Origin: an uncultured Clostridia bacterium
Lineage (GTDB): Bacteria > Bacillota > Clostridia > Monoglobales > Monoglobaceae
Length of the DNA stretch: 42,825 nucleotides
Assembly (NCBI GenBank): GCA_947589045.1
Contig: CANQBQ010000017.1
Coordinates: forward strand, 1 to 42,825
Direction: 5' to 3'
The notes beneath the pieces are model-generated. The model was not told where the DNA came from. It did not search any database and was given only the letters and a program-made list of their open reading frames with translations. Made by a program: the position numbers and the translations under genes. Below are positions 28,018 to 36,548 of this stretch, in pieces. How positions within the stretch are numbered: position 1 is the first letter of the stretch; each line of letters opens with the position of its first letter.

Positions 28018-29181
28018 CTATCTTCCGAGCATAATCGCGGTGTTGCCGGCATTTATCACAATGGTCAAAACTATTATGAACATCACCGACACCGACGCGA
28101 CTATCGCAAACATCATACTTATTATATTTGCAAGCCCCGTCATACATTTCACAAGGCGTTCGTCCGAGATGGGCTGCGTTACCGCCGCGGTAATTCTGAA
28201 CACAAGCAGGCTCGCCGCAATTTTAACGAGCGGTCCCGCCGCGATAAGCGCGAGAGTGACAATTCCGACCACTCCCACCGAATTTTTTATTATTACGCTG
28301 CAATTCATAACCGTTTCGACAGACTCCGAAAGTATGCCGCCCACGAGGGGTATCAAATTCGACGCGGCGTATTTGGTGAGCTTGACCGACATACCGTCAA
28401 CCGCAGACGCCGCCATACTCTGAAGCCCCGCCACGCCGGTAAAAACGGTCAGCAATATGCCCAAGCCCCATTTTACAAGATTGTTTATAAGCAAAACCAG
28501 CTTATCTGCGTTAAACTTTTTCGAGATATTGTTTGCAATATTGACCGCCGCGGCGGAAACCAGAAGCGGTATAAACACGGTTTTTATAACGGTCACAGCC
28601 GCCTCGACCACTATAAGCAGTATCGGCTCGAACGCCTCGGCGGAAACTATAAGCCCGCTCGATATGAGCATAGCGATTGCGAGCGGTACCATTGTCTGCA
28701 TAAAAACAGCCATATTCTCGACCGCGGTCTTTGCGACCGTAACTATCTCCAAAAACGCGGCGGAGCAAATGCCCGCCACAATTATGTAGCATATAAAGTA
28801 GGCGGCGTCGGATATACCGTCCTTGCCGAAAGCCCCGCTGAGGTTGCCAAGATACGCGCACAGTACCGAGATTGCAAGCGCGACCCCCATAATTTTGAGG
28901 GTAGAATACACCTCGCCCAAGAGCAGTTTAAGCAGATAATTCAAAATTCCTACGGGACTGAAATCGAGCTTGCCCTCGGCGGAGCTTCCGAGTATCCCGC
29001 TCACGCTGAAATTCGGAACTATCTCCTCTATTTCGGACTGTGCGCCGCCTATTCCGCGCTCAATCTGACCGCTGTAAAACGACACGTACTCGTCGATAAG
29101 AGCCGCGTCGTCCTCCTCGGCATAAACGCCGAGCGGACACAGCATAAGCAAAACAAACAAAGCCGTTATTATCTTTCGCAT
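28018..29181 (-). CDS. spoIIIAE: Stage III sporulation protein AE
   Basis: Largest membrane subunit of the mother-cell SpoIIIA complex, probably forming part of the transport channel. The 387-residue protein begins with a cleavable-looking signal sequence (about 1-21, ending GVYAEE). Then come an extracytoplasmic stretch and about seven to eight hydrophobic spans from residue 98 on. Family segments include SSGLIVSAEAFEPILLIVV, VKWGLGILLTVFTGVAGLQSMAASAVDGMS and VPLVGGILSESVETVMNCS-like sequence. It is followed by spoIIIAF after 22 bases. Confidence 0.95.
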   Translation of the reverse strand: MRKIITALFVLLMLCPLGVYAEEDDAALIDEYVSFYSGQIERGIGGAQSEIEEIVPNFSVSGILGSSAEGKLDFSPVGILNYLLKLLLGEVYSTLKIMGVALAISVLCAYLGNLSGAFGKDGISDAAYFICYIIVAGICSAAFLEIVTVAKTAVENMAVFMQTMVPLAIAMLISSGLIVSAEAFEPILLIVVEAAVTVIKTVFIPLLVSAAAVNIANNISKKFNADKLVLLINNLVKWGLGILLTVFTGVAGLQSMAASAVDGMSVKLTKYAASNLIPLVGGILSESVETVMNCSVIIKNSVGVVGIVTLALIAAGPLVKIAASLLVFRITAAVTQPISDERLVKCMTGLANIISMMFAIVASVSVMFIIVLTIVINAGNTAIMLGR

Positions 29182-29196
29182 CTCAACACCGCTTTT

Positions 29197-29586
29197 TTAA
29201 AGTGTAATAATATTTTTCACCAGGTCCAAAAGGCTGTAAACAATGGGCATCGAAAGACCCACCATAATGATTTTTCCGCCAAGCTCCACTTTTGTCGCGA
29301 TGGCGTTTTCCCCTGCGTCGCGGCAAAGCTCCGCGCCAAGCTGGGTTATATATGCCGCCCCGATAATTTTTATAACTATCGCTATGTGGCGCGTGTCAAT
29401 ACCCGTCTGCGCGCTCAGGTCTGTCAGCATTACCGTTATGGACTTTATATAGGGCATCAGCAGAGCGAAAATCAGCACCGATGAGGCTATCGAAAGCAAC
29501 ATCCCAAGCTCGGCGCGGTACCCCTTTATCAATACGGCGAGCACAGCCGCCGTCAATCCTATCCCGACAATTTTAAATATACTCAT
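29197..29586 (-). CDS. spoIIIAD: Stage III sporulation protein AD
   Basis: A 129-residue membrane protein with about four hydrophobic spans. Its pattern (IFKIVGIGLTAAVLAVLIKGYRAELGMLLSIASSVLIFALLMPYIKSI, then IVIKIIGAAYITQLGAELCRDAGENAIATKVELGGKIIMV) is diagnostic. I give the ATG at 29586; a TTG two codons upstream (29592) overlaps the spoIIIAC stop and could be the coupled start. It lies 15 bases before spoIIIAE. Confidence 0.95.
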   Translation of the reverse strand: MSIFKIVGIGLTAAVLAVLIKGYRAELGMLLSIASSVLIFALLMPYIKSITVMLTDLSAQTGIDTRHIAIVIKIIGAAYITQLGAELCRDAGENAIATKVELGGKIIMVGLSMPIVYSLLDLVKNIITL

Positions 29587-29588
29587 AC

Positions 29589-29786
29589 TCAAAGACTGAA
29601 TACCGACTTGATGGTTTCAAACAAATAGCTTATCTGGTCGATAACCATAAGAAGTACAACTATAAGTCCGGCAAGGGTGGTCAGCATAGCCTGGTCCTCG
29701 CGCCCCGAGCGCACCAAAAGCTGATTAAGCACCGCCACCAGAATACCTATCGCCGCCACCTTGAAAATCAAATCGACTCCGCCCAT
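29589..29786 (-). CDS. spoIIIAC: Stage III sporulation protein AC
   Basis: A 65-residue protein with two transmembrane helices, related to SpoIIIAD and part of the SpoIIIA complex. The family pattern VDLIFKVAAIGILVAVLNQLLVRSGREDQAMLTTLAGLIVVLLMVI is complete. I prefer the ATG at 29786, with GAGGTGGA at good spacing; an upstream GTG at 29795 falls inside that site. The 60-base gap before it contains a weak hairpin GGGC/GCCC (29820-29832). Confidence 0.95.
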   Translation of the reverse strand: MGGVDLIFKVAAIGILVAVLNQLLVRSGREDQAMLTTLAGLIVVLLMVIDQISYLFETIKSVFSL

Positions 29787-29846
29787 ACAATCCACCTCAT
29801 TTGTAAAATTCTTTAAACAAGGGCTGTCTGCCCGTCATCGGCACTT

Positions 29847-30365
29847 TTAAAAAAGTATAAGCGCCGCCATAGCTCCTATCAAAAATCCGCAGTTTTTGTA
29901 TAACCTCGCGCCCTTTGCTGCGCTCTCCCGCGCCTCGCCGTGCAAAACGCCGAGCCGCGCGAGCGCCGCCCGTATGTTTTTCAGTTCGTTTTCCCTGTCT
30001 CCGCCGCCGAGCGAGCATATAAAGCCGTTCATAACGGAAATATCCTCGTCTTTGAGGTATAACCCCGTTTTGCTCTCCCGCTCCGCCATACTCCACGCCG
30101 ACTTTACCGACAGCCCCTTATCCCGTCTCAGATAATCCGCGGTTTTTGCAAACATACTCTCTATAACGCTGTCGGAGCAGTATATTTCAGAGAGCGCGTC
30201 CGAAAGCTTTGCGCCCGTATATGACACGCTCAGTTCCAGCGCTTTAAGCGCGTTTATAAGGCTGTCTAGCTGGCTCACGCGCATATTTCCCGCTCTCCCG
30301 AAAAGTACGCCCGCGTAGCCGCACCCGAACACCACCAAAACCGAAAGAATAATTTTTGCATACAT
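29847..30365 (-). CDS. spoIIIAB: Stage III sporulation protein AB
   Basis: A 172-residue membrane protein whose soluble part resembles type II secretion subunit GspF. One N-terminal transmembrane span (about 3-22) is followed by a helical domain with RVSQLDSLINALKALELSVSYTGAKLSDAL and the C-terminal GARLYKNCGFLIGAMAALILF hydrophobic end. I chose the ATG at 30365, 10 bases after the spoIIIAA stop; its ribosome site is weak, suggesting coupling. Confidence 0.93.
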   Translation of the reverse strand: MYAKIILSVLVVFGCGYAGVLFGRAGNMRVSQLDSLINALKALELSVSYTGAKLSDALSEIYCSDSVIESMFAKTADYLRRDKGLSVKSAWSMAERESKTGLYLKDEDISVMNGFICSLGGGDRENELKNIRAALARLGVLHGEARESAAKGARLYKNCGFLIGAMAALILF

Positions 30366-30375
30366 AGTTATATTG

Positions 30376-31290
30376 TTATATTTCCGACACGTCGGCGACC
30401 ACCTCGCCGTTTTCACGGCTTAATACTATCGCCAGCTCAAACCCTCCGAAGCCGAAAAGCGGCTTCAGCGTCTCGCGGTTTCTGACGCTTTCCAAATCGT
30501 CTCCGTGCGCGCTCGCAATTACCGACACGCCCGTTCCGAACGCCTGAAGCACCGCGCGTGCGTCCGAAGCCGTTGAAAGCTCATCGCTCACTATAACCTG
30601 CGGCGACATAGACCTAAGAAGCAGCACGATAGCCTCCCCTTTGGGCGCGGTGTCGATAACGTCGGTGTTTATACCCACGTCGTTTTGGGGAACGCCTCTG
30701 TACACCGCCGCTATCTCGCCTCTGTCGTCCGCTATCGCAACCTTTTTGCCGCCGTTTGAGATTTGTCTTGCAATATCGCGCAAAAGCGTCGTTTTGCCCA
30801 TATTCGGCGGCGATATTACTATCGCGTTGCGAACCTTGCCGCCCGAAACTATACTGCTCATTATGTTGTTCGCCGCCCCGATCGCCTCGTGAGCTATGCG
30901 TATATTTATCGAGCTTATCTCGCGGAAGCCCTCTATCACTCCGTTTGCGGATATTGCCCGCCCGACAAAGCCGAAGCGGTGCCCTCCCGCTATGGTTATA
31001 AAGCCCTGCTTGATTTCCTCGGTGTACGCATAAACCGAATTGTCGCAAATCGCCTGAAAGATATGCTTTATGTCATTCTCGGAAACCATATACGCGCCGC
31101 TCGTCTCAAGGCTGAGAGAACCGCTCGGAGTTACCGCGTACTGACCGCCGAGGGTAATCGCCATAAGAGGTCTGCCCATACGAAAGCGCAGTTCCATAAG
31201 GCTGTCGCCCACTATGTCAACGACATTTCCTATCGCGCTCCGCGCTCTGTCGGGCATATACAGCAAAATTTCCTCTGTCCTGTTTGACAT
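30376..31290 (-). CDS. spoIIIAA: Stage III sporulation protein AA (ATPase)
   Basis: ATPase of the SpoIIIA complex, related to secretion ATPases, thought to power transport into the forespore. The 304-residue product has Walker A SPPNMGKTTLLRDIAR (about 163-178), a following KVAIADDRGEIAAVYRG and Walker B-like PQVIVSDEL, with RFGFVGRAI earlier. The ATG at 31290 has a moderate ribosome site. It opens the eight-gene operon. I could not identify a convincing sigma-E promoter in the 90 bases upstream. Confidence 0.96.
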   Translation of the reverse strand: MSNRTEEILLYMPDRARSAIGNVVDIVGDSLMELRFRMGRPLMAITLGGQYAVTPSGSLSLETSGAYMVSENDIKHIFQAICDNSVYAYTEEIKQGFITIAGGHRFGFVGRAISANGVIEGFREISSINIRIAHEAIGAANNIMSSIVSGGKVRNAIVISPPNMGKTTLLRDIARQISNGGKKVAIADDRGEIAAVYRGVPQNDVGINTDVIDTAPKGEAIVLLLRSMSPQVIVSDELSTASDARAVLQAFGTGVSVIASAHGDDLESVRNRETLKPLFGFGGFELAIVLSRENGEVVADVSEI

Positions 31291-31381
31291 ACCAAATCCC
31301 GCCTTTCAATTTTCATACACTATACCTATGACACTTTGTCCAAATTTAGAACAAGTATTGAGCCAAATTAAATCAAACGCA

Positions 31382-31416
31382 AAAGGACACTCGGGATAAA
31401 TTCCCGAATGTCCTTT
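31382..31416 (-). terminator. Terminator after the GH95 gene
   Basis: AAAGGACACTCGGG (31382-31395) pairs with CCCGAATGTCCTTT (31403-31416) with one mismatch; the minus strand continues TTTTGCG. It separates the glycosidase gene from spoIIIAA. Confidence 0.8.
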
Positions 31417-31505
31417 CGATATACGGATATGGTGATTTCCGCATCTATTCACTTAAAGACCGCGCACAACAATTATCTCATAGCCGTGTGCCGCAATCCC
31501 AAACC

Positions 31506-34500
31506 TTATTGAACTTTCATCACGGCGGCATCGCACAGCGGCGTCATATCCTCGGTATTGTTCCAAAGCATCGCCTTAATTGTTTTTCCGACAATATCCC
31601 CGGACGGAGTGTACTCAGCCGAAAGCTGTCCGTCCCCTATACTGAAAAGTTCGGCATTTTCAAGCCTTTCGTTCTCGCCGAAAACAGCTATAACCAAAGA
31701 CGCGCTCTCGCTTTCACCAAGCGCCGCCTCGTCAACCGCCGCGGTGACCGTGCCTTCGCTCTGAGAAAGAGTAATCAGGCTGTCGGCGCACACTCCGCTG
31801 AGCGACTTAATATTGCAAATCCACTTGACAATCGCCGAGCCTTCGTCGCACGACACCAGAACATACAGATAATGCTCCCCCTCAAAGCGGGACGGCTCTA
31901 AGTTAAGCTCCAAATCGGTGTAGGTTTGGTTTGCGCCCGTATAAGGCACCTTGCCCGATGCAACGAGAGGTCCTGTTTTGCTGTCGGCACGGACAAAAAC
32001 CGTTGCGTCGGTTTGACTTGCCGAAGCGATTTTAACCGTCATTGACTTTAAATTTTCAATATTGCACTTGCTCACCGCAAAGCCGACGGGCTGGCTTGTC
32101 GCCTTACTGCCGCCCTCCTCGTGGCGCGTGTCGAGCATATATCCGACGTTGCCGGGGTCGCTGTCGGTTTTATTCTCTATTTTGGGAACACTGCTGCCGT
32201 CCTTTCTTTTAGCGGTTACAAACTCCGCTATATCGTCCGCAGTACGCGTCCATTCGTTCTTATTCTCGGGGACGGGCGCAACTCCGCTGAGACCCTCCAG
32301 CGTATAAGTTCTGCCCGCTTCGGTGTTAAACACGACAACGGTATCGCTGCTCTCCTTGGTAAAAGGTATATTGTTTCCCAAATCGTCAACAACCGACGTA
32401 ACGCCCGTGTTTGCCGCGGTGCGGAGCTTGATTTCTTCGCCGCCGAGCGATTTTACGGTTATCAGGTAAGCCTTGCCGCCGTTCCATTTCGCGCTTATCT
32501 CAAAGTTTCCGCGCGCTTTCAGATTGTTGAACTCGCCCCTGCTCCACTGCGTCGGAAGCGCGGGAATAACATTTACCGTGTCGGCATAGCTCTGGATGAG
32601 GCACTCCTGTATGCCTGCCGCGCCGCCGAAGTTTCCGTCTATCTGGAACGGCGGGTGACGGTCAAAGCCGTTGGGATATGTGCCGACCGTAAACAAAGAT
32701 TTTATTTTGTCATACGCCTTGCTCGCCTTGTTCATTCTCGCGCAGAGGTTTATGCGCCACGCAATACTCCATCCCGTGCCGTCCGACTCGCATCGCTTGT
32801 CGACCGATTTGTTAAAAGCGTTGTACTCCGCATCGTGCTCGGCAAACGGATTTACCGCATTTCCGGGATATACGTCCCAAAGATGGGATGTGTGCTTATG
32901 CGTAAGAGAGCCTTTGTTGCCGGCGGAGTCATAAATATCCCCGTCACGCACCCACTCTTTTATATAGCCTTTATGATAACCCGATGTGCCAATCTGATTG
33001 GGGCAGATACGGCTCAGCGTATTTGCCCATTCCGCAGCCGCCGCGTCGTCCTCATTACCTATAATGCCCGCGCTCTTGAGAGCCGAATTTGTCTCAATGG
33101 TTATTTCATATAAGTTTCGTATAATCTGGTGATCCATTGTCGGACCGGGCTGAACTCCGCCCTGCTCGGGCGAAACCGACGCCGGACTTATCAGATAACC
33201 CGACACCGGGTCTTCAACCATAAGCTCGTCAAAGAATTTAACCCCCTTTTTCATAAGCGGGTAAAACTTCGCAAGGTATTCCGCGTCGTTGTTAAACCGA
33301 TAATACTCCCACGCGTGGTTAAGAAGCCACGCGCCTCCGACAGGCCAAAGTCCGGTCGTTGACTTGTCCACGAGAGACGCACCCCGCCATATATCAAAGT
33401 TATGATGCACCACAAACGCATCGTCAATACCGTAATATGCCTTTGCGACCGCCTCACCTGGCTTTTCAAGCTCTAAAAGAGCCTCCAGCAAAGGCTTTTC
33501 AAACTCTCCGAGATTTGCGGTCTGCGCCATCCAGTAATTCATCTCGGTGTTAATATTTATGGTATATTTACTGTCCCACGCGGGCATATTTGAAGCGTTC
33601 CATATGCCCTGCAGGTTCATGGGCTGACTTCCCTCGCGCGAACCCGAAATCATAAGATACTTCGCAAAGTTGTAGTAAAGATTTACAAGGCTCGCCTCGT
33701 TCGTCGTACCGAAACTTTTAAATCTGTTTTCGGTTGTCTTAAGTTCCTGGGTCGCACCGCCCTCAAGTTTTACACTCGAACGGTTGTAGTATTTTTGGTA
33801 GTCCGCAATATGATTGGCGAGAATTTGCTCATAATCGGGTTCTCCGAGCTTTTGTACATATTCATCACAGCGCTTTTTCGGAGTTTCGGTGTCGTTTTTT
33901 GCAACGTGTACTCCCGTCTCATCACTTATATAGCTCGTCGCACCCACAACATAACAGGTCGCGTATGTCGCATCGGTTATCGAAAGAGCATTCGGCGCGG
34001 TTTCGTCCGTTATATATTCATATGTGGTCTTATTGTTCTCGGTTGTGGATTTAACGGGCGAGTCGGTCACGGTTTTCACCTCTATCCGACCGTCCGTGTC
34101 GATTATAAGACGCGCCTCATAGCGCAAATCGCTCTTTTGACCCTTTCCGCGTATTGCAATTTGATTGTCGGCTATTTTTTCAAACTCACTGCTGTGCTGC
34201 CACGCGTGAAGCTCCGCCACAACATTCAGCTTGTCCGCGCCCGACGCGGTAAGATGAGTTACAACCGCCTGCTTGTCTGCCGAAACAAAGTTTTCGCGGG
34301 TATAGTGCGTGTTGTTGTAATCGTATTCGACCGTCGCCACCGCGCGGCTCAAATCAAGACTGCGCGTATAATCCGAAACGCCGTCCGGGGTCTGACCGAA
34401 GTTCAGATAGAGTTCCACAAACGACTGAAACGCCGCCTGCTTATACGGTTCGCCTAGGAAATAACAGTTTATGTACTCTTCCATCGCCTGTCTGACCGCC

Positions 34501-35159
34501 TTGGCGTCGGTCGTATTGCTCTCGTCTATATTAACACTCATTTCCTTAATGTGTTTCCACGCCTCTGTGAGGGTCGCGGGCTTGGGCGCGGGCAGCTTTG
34601 CTTTCTGCGCCTCGGTCGCCGCGTTATACTTTGCCTCATATGTGTCGCCGTTTTTGGCTATATAGGAATCTCCCGACATATTATCGTAGTCAAGATTTAA
34701 TATGTAATCATCCTCAGAGGGCTGCAGAGTATAGAACGTGTCCTCGTTTATCTGCACAATCTCTTTTTCTATCGCGCCGTAAACCATACCGCCCAGCCTG
34801 CCGTTACCGATTGGGAGCGCGTTGTTTGACATAATGCGCGATACAATTCTCGAACATACGGTGTCGTTTTCAACGGGGTCTTTTGTCGAGGTGTTATAAT
34901 CGCAGTTATCATTTTTATTGTTCGGGTCAATCACAAAAATCGGCGCGGACTTACTCTCGCCGTAATAGGCCTTGCCCTTGTCGGCAAGGTAGGCGGAAAC
35001 TCTGTCCGCCTTTTCGGGAACCACATCAAACCATATGGTTTGGTCGGGGTCAAACGACGCCGTTCCCTCCGCGCAAACACCCACGGGCATAGCAGAACTC
35101 ACCGCCGCCACGCTGACCGCCGCGCATATGCTTACAATTCTCTTCATACTTTTTTTCAC
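31506..35159 (-). CDS. Secreted GH95-type glycoside hydrolase with CBM-like module
   Basis: A 1217-residue secreted enzyme. GH95 members mostly remove alpha-1,2-L-fucose (or L-galactose) from glycans such as mucin or plant xyloglucan. It has a signal peptide (about 1-30), an N-terminal beta-domain with ALPIGNGRLGGMVYGAIEKE (about 114-133), and an (alpha/alpha)6 barrel. By comparison with the Bifidobacterium AfcA enzyme the catalytic set seems present: the Asn pair in ININTEMNYW (Asn535, Asn537), the acid Glu665 in SPEQGG and Asp841 in FQIDGNFGG. A CBM6-like beta-sandwich (about 985-1120) and a final strand-rich domain (about 1125-1217) follow; no sortase or SLH anchor is seen. It starts at GTG 35159, with AGGGATGA upstream. 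Exact substrate is uncertain. Confidence 0.88.
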   Translation of the reverse strand: MKKSMKRIVSICAAVSVAAVSSAMPVGVCAEGTASFDPDQTIWFDVVPEKADRVSAYLADKGKAYYGESKSAPIFVIDPNNKNDNCDYNTSTKDPVENDTVCSRIVSRIMSNNALPIGNGRLGGMVYGAIEKEIVQINEDTFYTLQPSEDDYILNLDYDNMSGDSYIAKNGDTYEAKYNAATEAQKAKLPAPKPATLTEAWKHIKEMSVNIDESNTTDAKAVRQAMEEYINCYFLGEPYKQAAFQSFVELYLNFGQTPDGVSDYTRSLDLSRAVATVEYDYNNTHYTRENFVSADKQAVVTHLTASGADKLNVVAELHAWQHSSEFEKIADNQIAIRGKGQKSDLRYEARLIIDTDGRIEVKTVTDSPVKSTTENNKTTYEYITDETAPNALSITDATYATCYVVGATSYISDETGVHVAKNDTETPKKRCDEYVQKLGEPDYEQILANHIADYQKYYNRSSVKLEGGATQELKTTENRFKSFGTTNEASLVNLYYNFAKYLMISGSREGSQPMNLQGIWNASNMPAWDSKYTININTEMNYWMAQTANLGEFEKPLLEALLELEKPGEAVAKAYYGIDDAFVVHHNFDIWRGASLVDKSTTGLWPVGGAWLLNHAWEYYRFNNDAEYLAKFYPLMKKGVKFFDELMVEDPVSGYLISPASVSPEQGGVQPGPTMDHQIIRNLYEITIETNSALKSAGIIGNEDDAAAAEWANTLSRICPNQIGTSGYHKGYIKEWVRDGDIYDSAGNKGSLTHKHTSHLWDVYPGNAVNPFAEHDAEYNAFNKSVDKRCESDGTGWSIAWRINLCARMNKASKAYDKIKSLFTVGTYPNGFDRHPPFQIDGNFGGAAGIQECLIQSYADTVNVIPALPTQWSRGEFNNLKARGNFEISAKWNGGKAYLITVKSLGGEEIKLRTAANTGVTSVVDDLGNNIPFTKESSDTVVVFNTEAGRTYTLEGLSGVAPVPENKNEWTRTADDIAEFVTAKRKDGSSVPKIENKTDSDPGNVGYMLDTRHEEGGSKATSQPVGFAVSKCNIENLKSMTVKIASASQTDATVFVRADSKTGPLVASGKVPYTGANQTYTDLELNLEPSRFEGEHYLYVLVSCDEGSAIVKWICNIKSLSGVCADSLITLSQSEGTVTAAVDEAALGESESASLVIAVFGENERLENAELFSIGDGQLSAEYTPSGDIVGKTIKAMLWNNTEDMTPLCDAAVMKVQ

Positions 35160-35198
35160 ACACCGTCATCCCTTTCGCATACATAAAGCTTTTATTTG

Positions 35199-35207
35199 AT
35201 TATAGCA
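35199..35207 (-). promoter_or_regulatory. Extended -10 promoter of the GH95 gene
   Basis: On the minus strand TGCTATAAT is a perfect extended -10 element; no good -35 box is present. It lies 40 bases before the GTG start. Confidence 0.5.
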
Positions 35208-35274
35208 CATTCCAAGGCAGCGTTATAGTACCACGACATATATATTTTTTGAGACCAAACCTCAAATAAAACTA

Positions 35275-35303
35275 TTGATTATTTTTTATATATTATGTAT
35301 AAT
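35275..35303 (+). promoter_or_regulatory. Promoter of the carboxyspermidine genes
   Basis: TTGATT (35275-35280), 17 bases, TATAAT (35298-35303), about 32 bases before the CASDH start. Confidence 0.7.
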
Positions 35304-35335
35304 AAATAGAATTGAGAGAAACGGAGGTATCGTAT

Positions 35336-36535
35336 ATGGGCAGAGCTTTAATAATCGGCGCGGGAGGCGTTGCGAGCGTCGTTGTTCACAAATGCTGTCA
35401 AAACTCGGAGGTGTTCGACGATATTTGCATAGCGAGCCGCACCAAAAGCAAGTGCGACGCTTTAAAGGATAAACTTTGCGGAGGCAAAACCAAAATTTCA
35501 ACCGCCCGCGTTGACGCGGACAACACGGACGAGCTTGTCGCCCTAATACGCGAATATAAGCCCGACATAGTTATAAACGTGGCTTTGCCGTATCAGGACC
35601 TCAGCATTATGGACGCTTGCCTCAAGACCCGCGTCAGCTATGTGGACACCGCGAACTACGAGCCGCCCGACACCGCCAAATTTGAGTACAAATGGCAGTG
35701 GGCGTACCGCGAAAAATTTGAGCAGGCGGGCATAACCGCGCTTCTCGGAAGCGGCTTTGACCCCGGCGTTACGGGCGTTTTCTGCGCTTACGCCCAAAAG
35801 CACTATTTCGACGAGATAAACTATATAGATATTTTGGACTGCAACGGCGGCGACCACGGCTATCCCTTTGCCACGAACTTCAACCCCGAAATAAACATTC
35901 GTGAGGTCTCGGCTAACGGAAGCTACTGGGAAAACGGTAAGTTTATCGAAACAAAGCCTATGGAGATAAAACGCAAATATAACTTTGACGGCGTGGGCGA
36001 GAGGGATATGTATCTTTTGCACCACGAGGAGCTGGAGTCGCTCGGCATAAACATAAAAGGAATAAAGCGCATCCGCTTTTTTATGACATTCGGCGAGAGC
36101 TATCTCACTCACTTGAAATGCCTTGAAAACGTGGGTATGACCTCTATCGAGCCGATAGATTTTGAGGGCAAGAAAATAGTTCCGCTCCAATTTTTGAAGG
36201 CGGTACTTCCCGACCCCGCCACACTCGGCGCGAGGACTGTCGGCAAGACCAACATCGGCTGTATTTTCCGCGGCAAAAAGGACGGTACGGACAGGACGTA
36301 TTACGTCTACAACGTGTGCGACCATCAGGAGTGCTACAAGGAGGTAGGCTCTCAGGCGGTGTCCTACACCACCGGCGTTCCCGCGATGATTGGCGCGATG
36401 ATGATTATGACCGGCAAGTGGAACAAGGCGGGCGTTTACAACATTGAGGAATTTGACCCTGACCCGTTTATGGACGCTCTCAACAAATGGGGGCTTCCGT
36501 GGAAAGAAAACTTTAACCCCGTTTTGGTTGACTGA
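35336..36535 (+). CDS. Carboxynorspermidine/carboxyspermidine synthase (CASDH)
   Basis: A 399-residue saccharopine dehydrogenase-type NADPH enzyme. It condenses aspartate semialdehyde with putrescine (or diaminopropane) to carboxyspermidine (or carboxynorspermidine). The Rossmann start GRALIIGAGGVASVVVHKC, the DADNTDELVALIREYKPDIVINVALPYQDLSIMDACL region and GSGFDPGVTGVFCAYAQKH are typical. Assignment to CASDH rather than saccharopine dehydrogenase rests on the adjoining nspC, 13 bases downstream, and on family resemblance. Start ATG 35336 with GGAGGT (35323-35328). Together with nspC it gives a SAM-independent route to spermidine from putrescine. Confidence 0.92.
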   Translation: MGRALIIGAGGVASVVVHKCCQNSEVFDDICIASRTKSKCDALKDKLCGGKTKISTARVDADNTDELVALIREYKPDIVINVALPYQDLSIMDACLKTRVSYVDTANYEPPDTAKFEYKWQWAYREKFEQAGITALLGSGFDPGVTGVFCAYAQKHYFDEINYIDILDCNGGDHGYPFATNFNPEINIREVSANGSYWENGKFIETKPMEIKRKYNFDGVGERDMYLLHHEELESLGINIKGIKRIRFFMTFGESYLTHLKCLENVGMTSIEPIDFEGKKIVPLQFLKAVLPDPATLGARTVGKTNIGCIFRGKKDGTDRTYYVYNVCDHQECYKEVGSQAVSYTTGVPAMIGAMMIMTGKWNKAGVYNIEEFDPDPFMDALNKWGLPWKENFNPVLVD

Positions 36536-36548
36536 GGAGTTTTGAATT

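Noticed and set aside
27793-29484. A 563-codon open frame on the plus strand opposite spoIIIAE and spoIIIAF
   Set aside because: It is antisense to two clearly recognised spoIIIA genes, has a low-complexity Arg/Tyr/His-rich translation and no family resemblance. It is a composition artefact.
29818-29836. A terminator between spoIIIAB and spoIIIAC
   Set aside because: The stem has only four to five pairs and no proper T-run, and all eight genes are expected to be cotranscribed.
31291-31381. A sigma-E promoter for spoIIIAA
   Set aside because: A GTCATA-like box is present on the minus strand, but no matching -10 element of the CATACANT type lies at the right distance. The CATACACT seen here is on the wrong strand.
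31417-31505. Short frame after the GH95 stop that reads like a protein C-terminus (ends HGYEIIVVRGL)
   Set aside because: It is only about 25 codons, in a different frame from the glycosidase, with no start codon or ribosome site. A frameshifted extension could not be supported.
32121-33113. A 330-codon plus-strand frame opposite the GH95 gene
   Set aside because: It lies antisense to the catalytic domain, has no ribosome site or motif, and reads as a shadow frame.
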